Assembly: GCA_028023455.1 (NCBI GenBank)
Contig: JAQFVV010012420.1
Location: forward strand, 5,657,770-5,721,769
Reading direction: 5' to 3'
Origin: Epiperipatus broadwayi
Taxonomy: Eukaryota > Onychophora > Udeonychophora > Euonychophora > Peripatidae
Length of the DNA: 64,000 bases
Shown: positions 14,323 to 24,300 of the stretch, piece by piece
How the letters are laid out: every line of letters starts with the position of its first letter
Numbering within the stretch: position 1 is the first letter of the stretch
Notes under the pieces: model-generated
Database searches by the model: none
What the model was told of the DNA's origin: nothing
Seen by the model: only the letters and a program-made list of their open reading frames with translations
Made by a program: the position numbers and the translations under genes

Positions 14323-14605
14323 CATAATATGTTTCTTTAAGTCTGTATAGAGGATTCACTCGCCCCCCCCCCGCACTTATTAAAAAGTACATTTTTATAT
14401 ATAAAGTATTTATCCTGTATATATATATAGAGGATTCAGTTTTTTTTCCACTTACTAAAAAGTTCATATATATAAAGTATTTATCCTTGTGCATACTAAA
14501 AAGTTCATTTTATATATAAAGTATATGCTTTTGTATATATACACAAAGATAAATACTTTATATATATAAATAATCGTCTCTACAGATTTAAAGAAGCATA
14601 TTATG
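14323..14605. mobile_element. palindromic MITE with internal tandem repeats
   Basis: The termini form an imperfect inverted repeat of about 27 bp: CATAATATG(T/C)TTCTTTAA at 14323 and its inverse ending CATATTATG at 14605. Inside are several tandem copies of a unit of about 40-50 bp containing TTACTAAAAAGT and ATATAAAGTATTTATCCTTG, plus a C10 run at 14363-14372. It lies in the presumed intron, ending only 45 bp before the splice acceptor of the candidate exon at 14651. No coding capacity was seen. A target duplication could not be fixed because the flanks are low-complexity. Confidence 0.6.
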
Positions 14606-14650
14606 TATGTATGTGTTGTTGAATAAAAAATATTTTTTTTTTTTTTTTAG

Positions 14651-14875
14651 GCTTTAAAATCTTCAGACATACTTGATTATCTCGATGAAAGTTTTCCAAC
14701 TACTTCTAAGTCTTCATCTTTTTATTCAAAAACTGATCGAAACGTTGGTCATGCTAATTGTTCAACTTCTGATGACTCTCCTGTATGGAATCCTGTTTCT
14801 GACACATTCCCTCTTCAGCTTATTAAGCCTACTGCAAGTCCAGATAGAAAATTTTATCCTCATAAACTCTTTTGA
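14651..14875 (+). CDS. candidate terminal coding exon of an unrecognised host gene
   Basis: A long T-tract ending in TTTTAG (AG at 14649-14650) is a strong splice acceptor. It is followed at once by a 74-codon open frame ending in TGA at 14873-14875. The exon is exactly in phase 0 with the acceptor. The peptide is far less biased than the surroundings: acidic and serine-rich near the start (SSDILDYLDESFPTTSKSSS), then DDSPVWNPVSDTFPLQLIKP, and ending RKFYPHKLF. These features suggest the disordered C-terminal tail of a conserved protein. I do not recognise the protein. The matching upstream exons must lie beyond a large intron and I could not find them in the window. AATAAA motifs further downstream (for example about 15534 and 15882) could serve the 3' UTR. 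An open frame in another register over the same bases is a shadow. Confidence 0.5.
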   Translation, partial: ALKSSDILDYLDESFPTTSKSSSFYSKTDRNVGHANCSTSDDSPVWNPVSDTFPLQLIKPTASPDRKFYPHKLF

Positions 14876-16375
14876 AGGATTAGAATTTTTTTTTTAACTT
14901 TTTTTTTTAAAAAAAATATCATTAATATAGATAAGTTAAACTTATTTAGATTTATAGAATTGTGTTGTACAGTGTTAACATATACTATATATAATATATC
15001 TAAATTGAATTATAAAGCAAAAAGATTCATTATGTTTAAAGAAAACAGGCTTAATTTAAAGATTTCTTGTAGTACTAATTTGTTTTCTAACTCAGTTTAT
15101 ATGCAAATGTTTTATGTTTTATTTATTTTTATCATTTGCAATTAACATTTACTTTTAAATATGAAGATCAAATATTTTAATTCAACAAATAATTCAGACT
15201 TTGTCCTTTTATCATAACCATGCCCTCTGTCTTTGTCTAATTTCCCTCGAGAATCTTTATCAGTTGCCTTTTGAAATTTTTTTAAATATCATTTAATTAT
15301 TTTTTTTCTCCATGAATTATATATGTGAAAATAAGTGTGAAATATATACCTACACACACGCAATGTGTTTATATTTTGGAATATTTTTTTTTTAAATGTG
15401 TTAAACTATTATATTATTATTGCTTGATATTTTACTTTTAATTTTCCAATATATTAGTTTGAAATTATGTAATTTATTTAAAATTTAAAAAAAAAAACTA
15501 TTGTTTTAACAACTATAGTCATTTTAAATTGTTAATAAAAATGTGTGTATAATAACATTCTTTATCTTCATGTGTTTTTGATATAACACAAAACACAACT
15601 TGCATAAATAAATGGAAAAAAAAAAAGGGGGGGGTAAATTTGTACTGTTTAAGTAAAAACGTTTATATGGGTTTTTTTTAATTAATTTAATTTAATTAAC
15701 TGATGATTAATATTTTCATTTTCCTATCCAAAATGTGGATTTTGTTCTAATATATTTTTTATTGTATGCATAGTATAATATGAAAAAAATGGCTCAAAAA
15801 TTTTTTTAAACATTTTTTTTAATTCAAAAAATTAACAAAAAGAAATACATTTGTAATACAATTTTCATACATATATACAGCAATAAAACTATACTACTGG
15901 TTTTTGTAAATGTTTTCTATGAAAATATTGCCCTCACTCCCAGCATTTTGCAATAATATTATCTGAAGAAGACTATAAAAACCCCCAAAAAATTACAAAT
16001 ATTTCATAGAAGTAATTTACCTAAAAATCAGTGTATACACATATGCATTTTAGCAATTGTAATATAAAAGATGCAGCATTGGTGTCATACATAATTGCTA
16101 TTTCTCTAAAAACATAGCACCTTTGAAATGACACTGGTCCCTTGTTCCCCCAACCCTAGTATAGCAAATATTGTAAATAATAAAAAAAATACTTGTATAT
16201 ATTTATACTATTTATGGTTATACTTATGCGATTTGTTTTTTGTCCAGTTCATTGTCCATGTCCAGTTTCTCCCAGTATATTCTTTTTGTCCACCTAACCC
16301 TAAAATAAATAAATTAAATAATTAGCACAAATATATATATAAATGTAAAAATTTATTACAAATACCTTTATAGTT
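14876..16375. other. possible 3' UTR and AT-rich non-coding DNA
   Basis: If the preceding exon is real, its 3' UTR starts here. AATAAA-type signals occur near 15534 and 15882. The remainder is A/T homopolymer-rich. The stretch 16080-16320 is somewhat more complex and probably belongs to the 3' flank of the piggyBac relic, but I could not find TTAA-flanked piggyBac termini in it. Confidence 0.45.
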
Positions 16376-18072
16376 TTTTTTTGAGAATGATAGATCTTGA
16401 AGCAAGGCTGCAGGCATAGCCCAACTTTGCACTACTCACACCAGTACCTTGTTTCCTTTCGTAACTTCTTGCCACTGGCATTTCTTTTAGCACAGCAGAT
16501 ATGGCATGATCTGGAGGGATCATTCTTGATGGGGTTAGGTGGAATACACTCACAGAAATGCTGATCAGTTAACCTAAATGGAGAAGGGGTAGTGCTGGGT
16601 ATTCCATGAGAAGACATTGGAGTGCTACTGGCATATAATAAGACAGCTTCATCAATAACACTCATCCTGAAGTCAACAAGACTAATGCAGTTGCCGGTAT
16701 GCTTTTTATACAAAACAAAAGCATTCCAAATGGCTATATCAATGAAGTGCCTAAATATTTTTTTATAATATTTTTTTTGCCGGTTTCTGGTTGTGCAATA
16801 AAATGACAGTTGTTGCTCACAATGATCAACACCGCCCATAGTTAAATTATAATCACACACAGCCATTGGTTTTTATATGCCACCCCCAGTTAGTTTGAAT
16901 ATCGCATCATGAATTGTACTCAAAATGGTGACAACTCTCTTGTCAAACCATTTTATAGCCAGCAGTTTTCCATGCTGAAAGGCCGGGGCTTGTCCTTTTT
17001 CTAAATTGCTATTTTTCAGCACTGCAGACATACCTCTTTTTCTGACATTGACAGTACCATAAATGTCTGTCCTCTCTCTCTTCAGTATATCTGCAAGAGA
17101 GGGTGACATATACCAGTTATCTGCAGTTATACATTATCCTTTGCCCAGATATGCATCTACCAGATGAAGAAGACTTTTAGTGCTGACTGGATATGAATCA
17201 TATTTTGGATTATATGCTGTACCTTGTACAGCATAAATAAGAAAGTTGCACATATAGCCAGTTTCAGCTTCGCAACATGTGAAAAACTTTAAACGAGCTC
17301 TCTTTTTACAATTGTATTGTCTTCAAATCAGATGCCCCTTGTAGAGCATGAAACTTTCATCTACACTGAGAGTCTGTTCTGGGACATACAAAGCACTAAA
17401 TCATTCTCTCAAGTGCTCCATCACTTCATAAAGCTTGTAAAGCCTTGGATATGGATGAGTTTCTGTGTCAAAGGTTTCTTCATCAGCAAAATGCAAAAAT
17501 TTCATTAGCAATAAGTATCTAGCCTGTTTCATCACTTTTCTAAACACTGATATATGAAGTAATGAGTTTCTATTCCAGTACATATCAGTGCATGGCAGTT
17601 TGATAATGCATTGCAACATCAAAACTGCATAAAATAATCTCATCTCTTTCACTGAGGTAGGGGTCCATTTGTTATGTCTGGACCATCTTTTGCTGCCATA
17701 CTTACGTATAAATTGTTCAGCATAAAGATTAGTTTCCATTACAATTCTTTCAAGCAATATGTCATCAAAAAACATCTCAAAGAATTGCAGAGGTGTAGCA
17801 TCTGCACTCATTGTTACAGTCATGCCTGGCCTCACAGTGAATGGAAACCTTGGGAGTGGTGGAGGAAAATTATTCAGATCCACTGGGATCCAGTCACCAT
17901 CAGCACAACCACAGTCAAACTGCAATTCCTCCTCTGAACTGGACTCGCTATCACTATTCAGTGAAGCAGAGTTAGAGCAGCCTTTATCGCTGCTGTCTGG
18001 TGAATACTCAGACTCAGAGCTAGTTTGGGAGTTGCTTTGGATCTTGAAGCCATTGCAGTAGTTATCTAGCAT
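16376..18072 (-). pseudogene. piggyBac (PGBD4-like) transposase pseudogene
   Basis: This is a DDE_Tnp_1_7 family cut-and-paste transposase relic, read on the minus strand from ATG at 18070-18072. In order there are: an acidic, serine-rich N-terminus (about residues 15-50); the piggyBac core start (about 55 onward); the first catalytic Asp in SVDES (about 238); the second in TADNWY (about 318); the third in KWFDKR (about 377); the typical MGGVD block (about 412-416); and a C-terminal Cys-rich zinc finger containing CHIC, YWCE, LC and CF..YH. Total length is about 565 codons, normal for the family. The whole frame stays in one register with no indel, but five codons are stops: TGA at about residue 224, TGA at 250, TAA at 313, TAA at 400 and TAG at 547. 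It is therefore non-functional as a single protein. I did not find clear TTAA-flanked terminal repeats. Confidence 0.9.
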
Positions 18073-18279
18073 AGAAAATATACAAAGAAAAATTCTAAGG
18101 TCTCATATTTTTGCAATATTATTCTCTCCTATCTAGCTTACATATATATGGGTATTGAAGAAATATTACATATCTCATAAAATATATATTTGTAAAGAAA
18201 ACCAATTATAAGTACATAAATATCTGGCAGTGAAATATTAGTTACAATAATAAATTATTTAGTAAAAAATAAAATAAAC

Positions 18280-18725
18280 TCACAGATAGGAAATAATGAA
18301 ATAATGACTGGAAAGTTGACACACTGTAGGAAATGATATGTGTGAACGTCTTTTTTCTGCACTGTAAAATATATATTTAGAAACTTAGTTTTTTCATAGC
18401 AAAATATGTGGTAAAAAAAAAAAACTCACAGATATGAAAGTATGTATATATAGGTTTTGAAATGAACATCTTTTTCTACATTGTAAGATATATATTTAGA
18501 AAGAACTGTTTTTATGGAAATACATTCTCATAACAAAATAAATGGAAATACATTTTCATAGCAAAATATATATGTAGTAAATATATATATAAACTCGCAG
18601 ATATGAAAGTGTGTGTATATAGATTTTGAAATGAACAACTTCTTCTACACTGTAATATATTTATTTAGAAAACAATTAGTTCTTATGGAAATACATTATT
18701 TTCATAAAATAATAAATATTTCATA
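18280..18725. repeat. three-unit tandem repeat upstream of the piggyBac relic
   Basis: Three diverged units begin at about 18280, 18424 and 18594 with CTCACAGATA or CTCGCAGATA followed by TGAAA (GGAAA in the first). Each continues with a block containing TTTCTACA(C/T)TGTAA and then ATATATTTAGAAA. Period is about 145-170 bp. The units lie between the transposase start and the neighbouring TIR element and may be subterminal repeats of the piggyBac element. They have no coding capacity. Confidence 0.6.
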
Positions 18726-19284
18726 AAAATTATTTACCGATTGCAATTCGAATGTGAAGATGGATGAAAAATATTCACTTTTGATTAGATTCTGAGAGAT
18801 GAATAGAAATAAGCAAAATTTATCTTTTTTTGAAAAATATACAATAAAAATTGTATGCATTTTATTAGAAATATAATATTATTGAAAACATAGTTATTGA
18901 AATATGTATGTAAATGATAAATATTTTTTTACGATGAAAAACAGTAGTGAGAAAAAAACAAAATGTCGGCAGTTGTAATAAAAATCAAGTGGAAAAATTC
19001 ACATGTTCTTTCATAATCTGAAGAGTAATTTTTTTTTTTTAAAAAAAAGACTCTTTATAAAATAAATATTATATATAAAATAATAACTTACCAAATATAT
19101 GATGAAAAATGACAATTTTCTTAATATGACGACAGCAACGAAATTCACAATTTCTCCTTTCAAAACAAGGGAAAAATGGGCCGATTATGCCACAGAAGAA
19201 GGGATCTTGGGAAAATCGTGAATACTCACTATTTGAAGCTGCCACCTAGATAAAATTAGTGGAAATAAAGACATAAACAATGTA

Positions 19285-20530
19285 GGGTAATCATCTTATA
19301 GCTAAAGACGTGGCTCTATGGCGTGGTTTTCACGCTAAAGCACATAAAAATGCTGTTTTCACGGTCGACATGTTCGAACCCACATTTTCTATAATACAAC
19401 TTTTTTGTTGTGCTACAGAATGCAGGCCGCTATGTTGCATCACAGCAAATACAATTTCTGAATTCGCACAGTTTATAAAATAGGGCTTGATGAGAGAGTT
19501 TGTATTTGAATTGGATGGAAATGTTGTTTTCATTGGATTTTATTTTTATTTTAAAGTATTGAAATGTTCAGAATTTTTAAAGTAATAATTCTAAGACTTT
19601 TTACAATGTACTCTGTTGAAGTTTTAATTGGGAAAATATTAAATATCTATGTTTTTAGTGAGTTGCAATTAGGTAACGCGTCAAGTAACGCACTTTTCGT
19701 AACGTTCCATAAGACAAAGAAGATTCTACCATGTGTATATTTTTGAATTAAAAAAGAGCGGTACCAAAAAAATATCCAGTAAGAAAAGTACAAATATACA
19801 CAATTTTTTGTAAATTTCATAAAAAGCAAATATTATAAACATGTTTAATAAGTAAAGAAGACATTTATATGTTTTTGTTGTTGTTTAAAAAAGTTTGAGT
19901 TTCTTTCTTTTGTCTGAGTACGGTTACGATTTTGAATTATTTTATTTTAGCATTACAAACAACAGAACACTAACCCTAAAACTAACCCTAAAACTAACCC
20001 TAACCCTAAAACTAACCCTAAACCTAACTCTAAAACTAATCCTAAACCTAACCCTAAAGCTAACCCTAAAACTAACCGTAACAACTTTTACTTTTTATTG
20101 TCATTCTATTTGAAGAAAAAAATAGCCGTAATATTTCTTTGTCTGTAAAAAAAAGTAAAACAAAGACTAAAAAAAGAAAAAATAGACTAAGAAATTTTAC
20201 TTTTTATTACGATTATTATTTTTTAATTAAACAACAACAACAAAAAAAGTCGTAACACAAGTAAAAAAATATCCAATAGAAAATTGATAAAAAAAAGCCG
20301 TAACACAATTAAAAAAATATATGATAGAAAAACACGAATCAAATTGTAATTTGTTGATTTTATTTTACATTTATTATTATCATTTAAATTGTATAAAAGA
20401 TGATTTTGTTTTGTTTTTATTTTCACATTACAAAAAAGCACAGCAAAATTATTATAATCAACGGCCCGGGAATGGTCATATTTTATAGTTTTAGCGTGAA
20501 AATGGCATCTTTATCTATAAGACAAGCACC
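19285..20530. mobile_element. non-autonomous TIR element with telomere-like array, copy 1
   Basis: This 1246-bp element is flanked by a perfect 7-bp duplication CAATGTA (19278-19284 and 20531-20537). Its ends are imperfect inverted repeats of about 50 bp: GGGTAATCATCTTATAGCTA at the left, and at the right the inverse of GGTGCTTGTCTTATAGATAA. Both arms then share an AAAGA(C/T)G block and a TTTTCACGCTAAA block. Inside are an AT-rich body and a degenerate CCCTAA-type array at 19969-20079. No transposase frame is present, so it would have to be mobilised in trans. Copy 2 is at 58360-59581 in the same orientation. The 7-bp duplication does not fit hAT (8 bp), mariner (TA) or piggyBac (TTAA). Dada-type elements make 6-7 bp duplications, but I have no other evidence for that family. 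Confidence 0.8.
19969..20079 (+). repeat. degenerate telomere-like hexamer array
   Basis: About 18 hexamers run without register slips: mostly AACCCT alternating with AAAACT and AAACCT, plus single-base variants. AACCCT is the metazoan telomere unit (CCCTAA/TTAGGG). The array sits inside the TIR element at 19285-20530, not at a chromosome end. Confidence 0.85.
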
Positions 20531-20537
20531 CAATGTA

Positions 20538-21045
20538 GTCATATACTTAAATGTTAAACGATAGAAAATCATAATTATCAGACGTGCCATGAAAATGCAA
20601 ATTTTTTACGGTTAGTAATCGTAATAATCAGTTGTGTCCCATTGGTGACGCTACGGGTGCGAACTGTAATAAACAATTAAAAGGTTAAGTTAATTTAAAT
20701 TTTCTTTTTATAAATTCTAATGAACTTAAAAATAATTTTATAGTGAATTATATGATATGGCTCTAATTTAAATCAAGAAAAACCTAAATCCGATTACATT
20801 ATGTCAACAAATCAATGAAAAGTGGAAAAAGTATCTTGTGTTAATAGATTTATTCCAGTTATATAAAATCATAATAATGATGATAATAATTTATCTATTT
20901 GTTTTATTTTGATTACTTCTGAGAATGCAATTTATTAAGCAAAACAAATCGTTTCATAGGTTTTTACAAAGATTATATAATCATTGCATAAAGGTAATTG
21001 ACATAATCTTACAGCAAAAAATACACAATAATAAAGTAATAATAA
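20538..21045. other. AT-rich non-coding DNA
   Basis: No gene is supported. A short GC-richer segment at about 20625-20670 (GTCCCATTGGTGACGCTACG) stands out but I could not assign it. Confidence 0.5.
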
Positions 21046-21049
21046 TAAA

Positions 21050-21315
21050 ATTATAAATTAAAAGCAATGAATAAAATATAAAACAAAATAAAACTAAACA
21101 ACACGTTAAATTTTAATCATATTAAATATATTTTTCAGCTCTTCTAATAAGCTTATACTATTTAGATTTAACATATAATGCTGCAATATTAAAAATAGTG
21201 AATAGAATATAAAATAAAACCAAACCAATACCATATATTTTAAACATAAGAAACATATTTTTTTAGTTCTTTTTTAATAATCATATACTATTTAGACCTA
21301 ATGTATAAGGTTGCA
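21050..21315. repeat. two-unit tandem repeat
   Basis: Two diverged units of about 130 bp lie head to tail. Both contain a run of AATATAAAA(C/T)AAAA near the start and end with ATACTATTTAGA(T/C) followed by a TA(A/T)(A/G)(A/T)TGCAAT-like stretch. They lie just beyond the 3' side of the LINE fragment read on the minus strand and may be its 3' UTR repeats. Confidence 0.5.
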
Positions 21316-21325
21316 ATTTATTAGG

Positions 21326-21376
21326 TATTCTTGCAATATATATATATATATATATATTGCAAGAATAGTAGATTAA

Positions 21377-21412
<36 letters not shown>

Positions 21413-21423
21413 CTTAATCTACT
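21326..21423. repeat. two adjacent perfect TA-cored palindromes
   Basis: The first palindrome (21326-21367) has arms TATTCTTGCAA and TTGCAAGAATA around a TA run. The second (21367-21423) has arms AGTAGATTAAGAAT and ATTCTTAATCTACT around a longer TA run. They share base 21367, and each could extrude as a cruciform. Confidence 0.9.
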
Positions 21424-21925
21424 GTCATATAAAAGAAATGATATATTTATTTCTAAGGAAACTACTATAATTAGATAAAATTCTTAAATGTATTATTAAA
21501 ATAATGTTTCTTAATAATTATATACTGCAAAAGTTATCAAGATCAAGTAAATCACTATTTACTTTATCATCAATGTATGATATACTACGAATTAGAACTA
21601 ATAATCTTATTTTGGAATATGTTTAATGATTTTACATTTGATGTACATTATAAACCATATAATGTAATTCCATATCATAGCAGAGATTCACATAATGCTT
21701 TGTAAATTATTATTAGTATATTATATGGGAGAAAATAAAATAATTTATAAAAGATAAAGTAAAAATATTTCAAAAAAGTTGGTTAATATGATTTGACCAT
21801 GACATTCTATTATCAATAATAATACCAAGATATTTAAACTTTTCAACCTCTTCAATCTGTATGCAAGAGTAATTACACTGAAAATTCTGTGAGCCATAAC
21901 AAGTTTTGTAATAGCAATAAATGGA
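21424..21925 (-). pseudogene. LINE reverse transcriptase C-terminal fragment
   Basis: Read on the minus strand from about 21925 downward, the frame gives IEEVEKFKYLGIIIDNRMSW and then SNHIN, the classic post-catalytic block of CR1/L2/jockey-type reverse transcriptases. After small frame breaks the next block resembles the usual ALCESLL.YGI..YG region (about 21670-21720). The catalytic YxDD box would lie upstream at higher coordinates and is missing. The break there coincides with a lone end of the TA-type MITE (about 21925-21950). The fragment is degenerate and cannot act. Confidence 0.6.
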
Positions 21926-21955
21926 AAGTTTTGCCTGTTTTAAATAGAGTTATAG
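21926..21955 (+). mobile_element. solo end of the TA-type MITE
   Basis: The stretch GGAAAGTTTTGCCTGTTTTAA matches the right terminus of the 161-bp MITE at 13567-13727 almost exactly, but no left arm or hairpin follows. It marks a truncated copy at the break of the LINE fragment. Confidence 0.55.
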
Positions 21956-22699
21956 TAGGAAAATTGTCCAGTATTATCTGTATTAAAAAACTAAAAGATT
22001 TTGTAACATCATTAAAATAAATTATTCGTGTAACAACATTATTAATTATTTATTAATAATTCTTGTATAAAATACTTGGTATTTGTAAACTATTCACTGT
22101 ACAGCCTGTGTTGGCACTGTTCCTGTGTAAAAATACAGAATTATACCATTTTCACGGCCGAACCTACGGCTAATATGCAAGTGATCATATACAAGTAGAT
22201 TATATGTAGTGGTTATAATATGCGTCCAATTCTTCCGCGTTCAATAAAACTACATCTACAACAATACTATGATCGTATAGTTTGCCGTTGATTTCATTAC
22301 AGGTTGAAATCCTATGCATATTGACAAAATTTGTATTGTCGCTAGAATTTAAGATGAGAGTGTGAGCTTTGTCATCTTTTTCAAATGTTTATTTGTTTGT
22401 GTTTATGATTTTCTGGATTTTCCAACTGAAAGATTTTTGCGTACTAGTAATTTTCAGCGTATTATTGATATTTGTCAAAAAAATTTTTTTTTGTTATTTT
22501 TGGGGTCAAAAAAGACAAAATAAAATTTCTCAAGCTCTCTGACAGACGATTGGAGTTGTTTGCGGAAAAATATCGTTTCTGTCGTAACTCGGATAAGAGT
22601 TGAAAAAGAATAACAAAATGTCTACCACGTTATTACATTTGTGGGACGTCCCAAACAGATAAAGTGAGGCAGTTGCATTTTTGCAAGCCCGAAACATCC

Positions 22700-23145
22700 T
22701 GCCATTCATTACAGTTGATTTAGTTCAGTCATATGTGGTTAATAAATTTATTTTCTGGAAAGAATTTGTGTTTTGTTTGCGATTATTTTTATCTGTAAAT
22801 CATGTAATTAACACCCAGAGTGACAGTGTTAAAAAGGGGTGGTGTAGTTTGTTGGACATCTCTTGATTGATTGATTTTTTTAAAAAAAAAAAATACTTCT
22901 TTTGACATACCTATTCGTTTTGTTTAGAAGCAAAAAGAGGTTTTTTTGTTGTTGTTGTTTTAAATCAATAAACAGCATGTTAAGTAGATTTTAAAAATGA
23001 ACATGAGCTAATTTTTGTAGTTAAAAAAGAATAAAAATACCGACGTTTTATTTGTTATGAAAAAAAAAAATCTTTAACAAAGTTGTACAATTCTTAAAAA
23101 ATATAAATAAATAAATCCACAGAATGTAACAAAACCGGTTGACAC
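22700..23145. repeat. direct repeat flanking the Merlin relic, left copy
   Basis: This block of about 440 bp starts with CATTCATTACAGTTGATTTAG. It contains TTGTGTTTTGTTTGCGATTA, GACAGTGTTAAAAAGG, GTTTGTTGGACATCTCTTGA and a CCACAGAAT..AACAAAACC end block. It recurs in the same order at 23527-23975 with mostly single-base changes. The two copies bracket the Merlin-type coding relic. Confidence 0.75.
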
Positions 23146-23149
23146 TTTT

Positions 23150-23496
23150 TATTTGTTATTATTAAAAAATCAAAACCCCGTTTTATTTGTTATCAAGTCC
23201 GGATCTACCATCTACTCAGACTGTCAAAGGATTATAGGACTACTGATCTTAAGGTGGCAGGCTTTACACATGTCACTGTTAACCATCATTACAATTTCAT
23301 GGACCTCACAACAGGAGCTCACACTCAGACCATTGAGAGGTTTTGGGGTCTACTTAAGTGGCAGAATAGGAAACACTGTGGCATAGCATGCCAATACCTC
23401 CAAAATTATTTAGCTGAGTTCATTTGGAGGCGTCTTCACAAAGACGAGGACATTTTCCAAGCCATTTTGAAGGAAGTGACTGTACACCCTCAGTAA
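23150..23496 (+). pseudogene. Merlin-type (ISXO2-like) transposase relic
   Basis: The plus strand encodes the C-terminal part of an ISXO2-like (DDE_Tnp_IS1595) transposase, the family of eukaryotic Merlin elements. A first piece at about 23195-23235 carries GSTIYSDCQ, matching the block around the second catalytic Asp. A frame change near 23240-23260 leads to the second piece, with GFTHVTVNHHYNF, the third catalytic residue Glu in HTQTIERFWG (codon at about 23335-23337), then LLKWQNRK and YLAEFIWRR, ending at a stop at 23494-23496. The N-terminal half and first catalytic Asp are missing. The relic is truncated and frameshifted, hence inactive. Confidence 0.75.
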
Positions 23497-23526
23497 CAAG
23501 TTGTATGACTTTTTAAAATGTTGGAA

Positions 23527-23975
23527 CATTCATTACAGTTGATTTAGTTTAGTCATATATGGTTAATAAATTTATTTTCTGGAAAGAATTTGTGTTTTGT
23601 TTGCGATTATTTGGATCTGTAAATCATGTAATTAACACCCAGAATGACAGTGTTAAAAAGGTGTGGCGGAGTTTGTTGGACATCTCTTGATTGATTGTTT
23701 TGTTTTATTTTTTGTGTAAAAAAAATACTTCTTTTTTTGACATATCTATTCGTCTTGTTTAGAAGCAAAAATATGTTTTTTGTTGTTGTTGTTCTAAATC
23801 AATAAACAGCACGTTAAGTATATTTTAAAAATGAACCCGACCTAATTTTTGTTGTTAAAAAAGAAAAAAAAAATACCGACATTTTATTTGTTATGAAAAC
23901 AAAAAATCTTTAACAAACTTGTACGACTCTTAAAAAAGATAAATAAATAAATCCACAGAATATAACAAAACCAGT
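23527..23975. repeat. direct repeat flanking the Merlin relic, right copy
   Basis: Second copy of the block at 22700-23145, same orientation, same internal landmarks and mostly single-base differences. It starts about 30 bp after the transposase stop codon. Confidence 0.75.
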
Positions 23976-24039
23976 TAACATACATATTTTTTTGTTAAAA
24001 AAACAATACCGCGATTGACTTTTTGTTTTATGTTTTTGA

Positions 24040-24300
24040 CGTTTTATTTGTTATTATTAAAAAAAAAAAAATCAAAACCCGCCGCCAAAAAAAAAAAACC
24101 TGTATTTATAAATCTAAGAGAAAAAAGAAGTCCTGTTTTATTTATTATTATTAAAAAAAACAAAAAAATCAAAAACCCCGTTTTATTTGTTATAATTAAA
24201 AAAAACAAAAAAATCAAAACCCCGTTTTATTTGTTATTATTAAAAAAACAAAAAAATCAAAACCCGCCGCCCAAAAAAAAAACCTGTATTTATAAATGTA
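24040..24300 (+). repeat. minisatellite of about 50-60 bp units
   Basis: Four units are built on CGTTTTATTTGTTATTATTAA (or a close variant), then an A-tract, then ATCAAAACCCCG or ATCAAAACCCGCCGCC. The first and last units both continue into AAAAACCTGTATTTATAAAT, so the array looks like an internal expansion of one sequence. A related partial unit lies at about 23150-23190. The long lysine-rich open frame over it is a by-product of the A-tracts. Confidence 0.7.

Noticed and set aside
17674-18061. Plus-strand open frames of 87 and 100 codons.
   Set aside because: They are antisense shadows of the piggyBac transposase relic.
19969-20079. True chromosome end or an internal telomere from chromosome fusion.
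   Set aside because: The array is degenerate and lies inside a mobile element with flanking duplications, with a second copy at the same internal place.
19895-20113. Leucine/threonine-repeat open frame over the telomere-like array.
   Set aside because: The repetitive peptide is a direct translation of the hexamer array; copy 2 gives a different frame and peptide.
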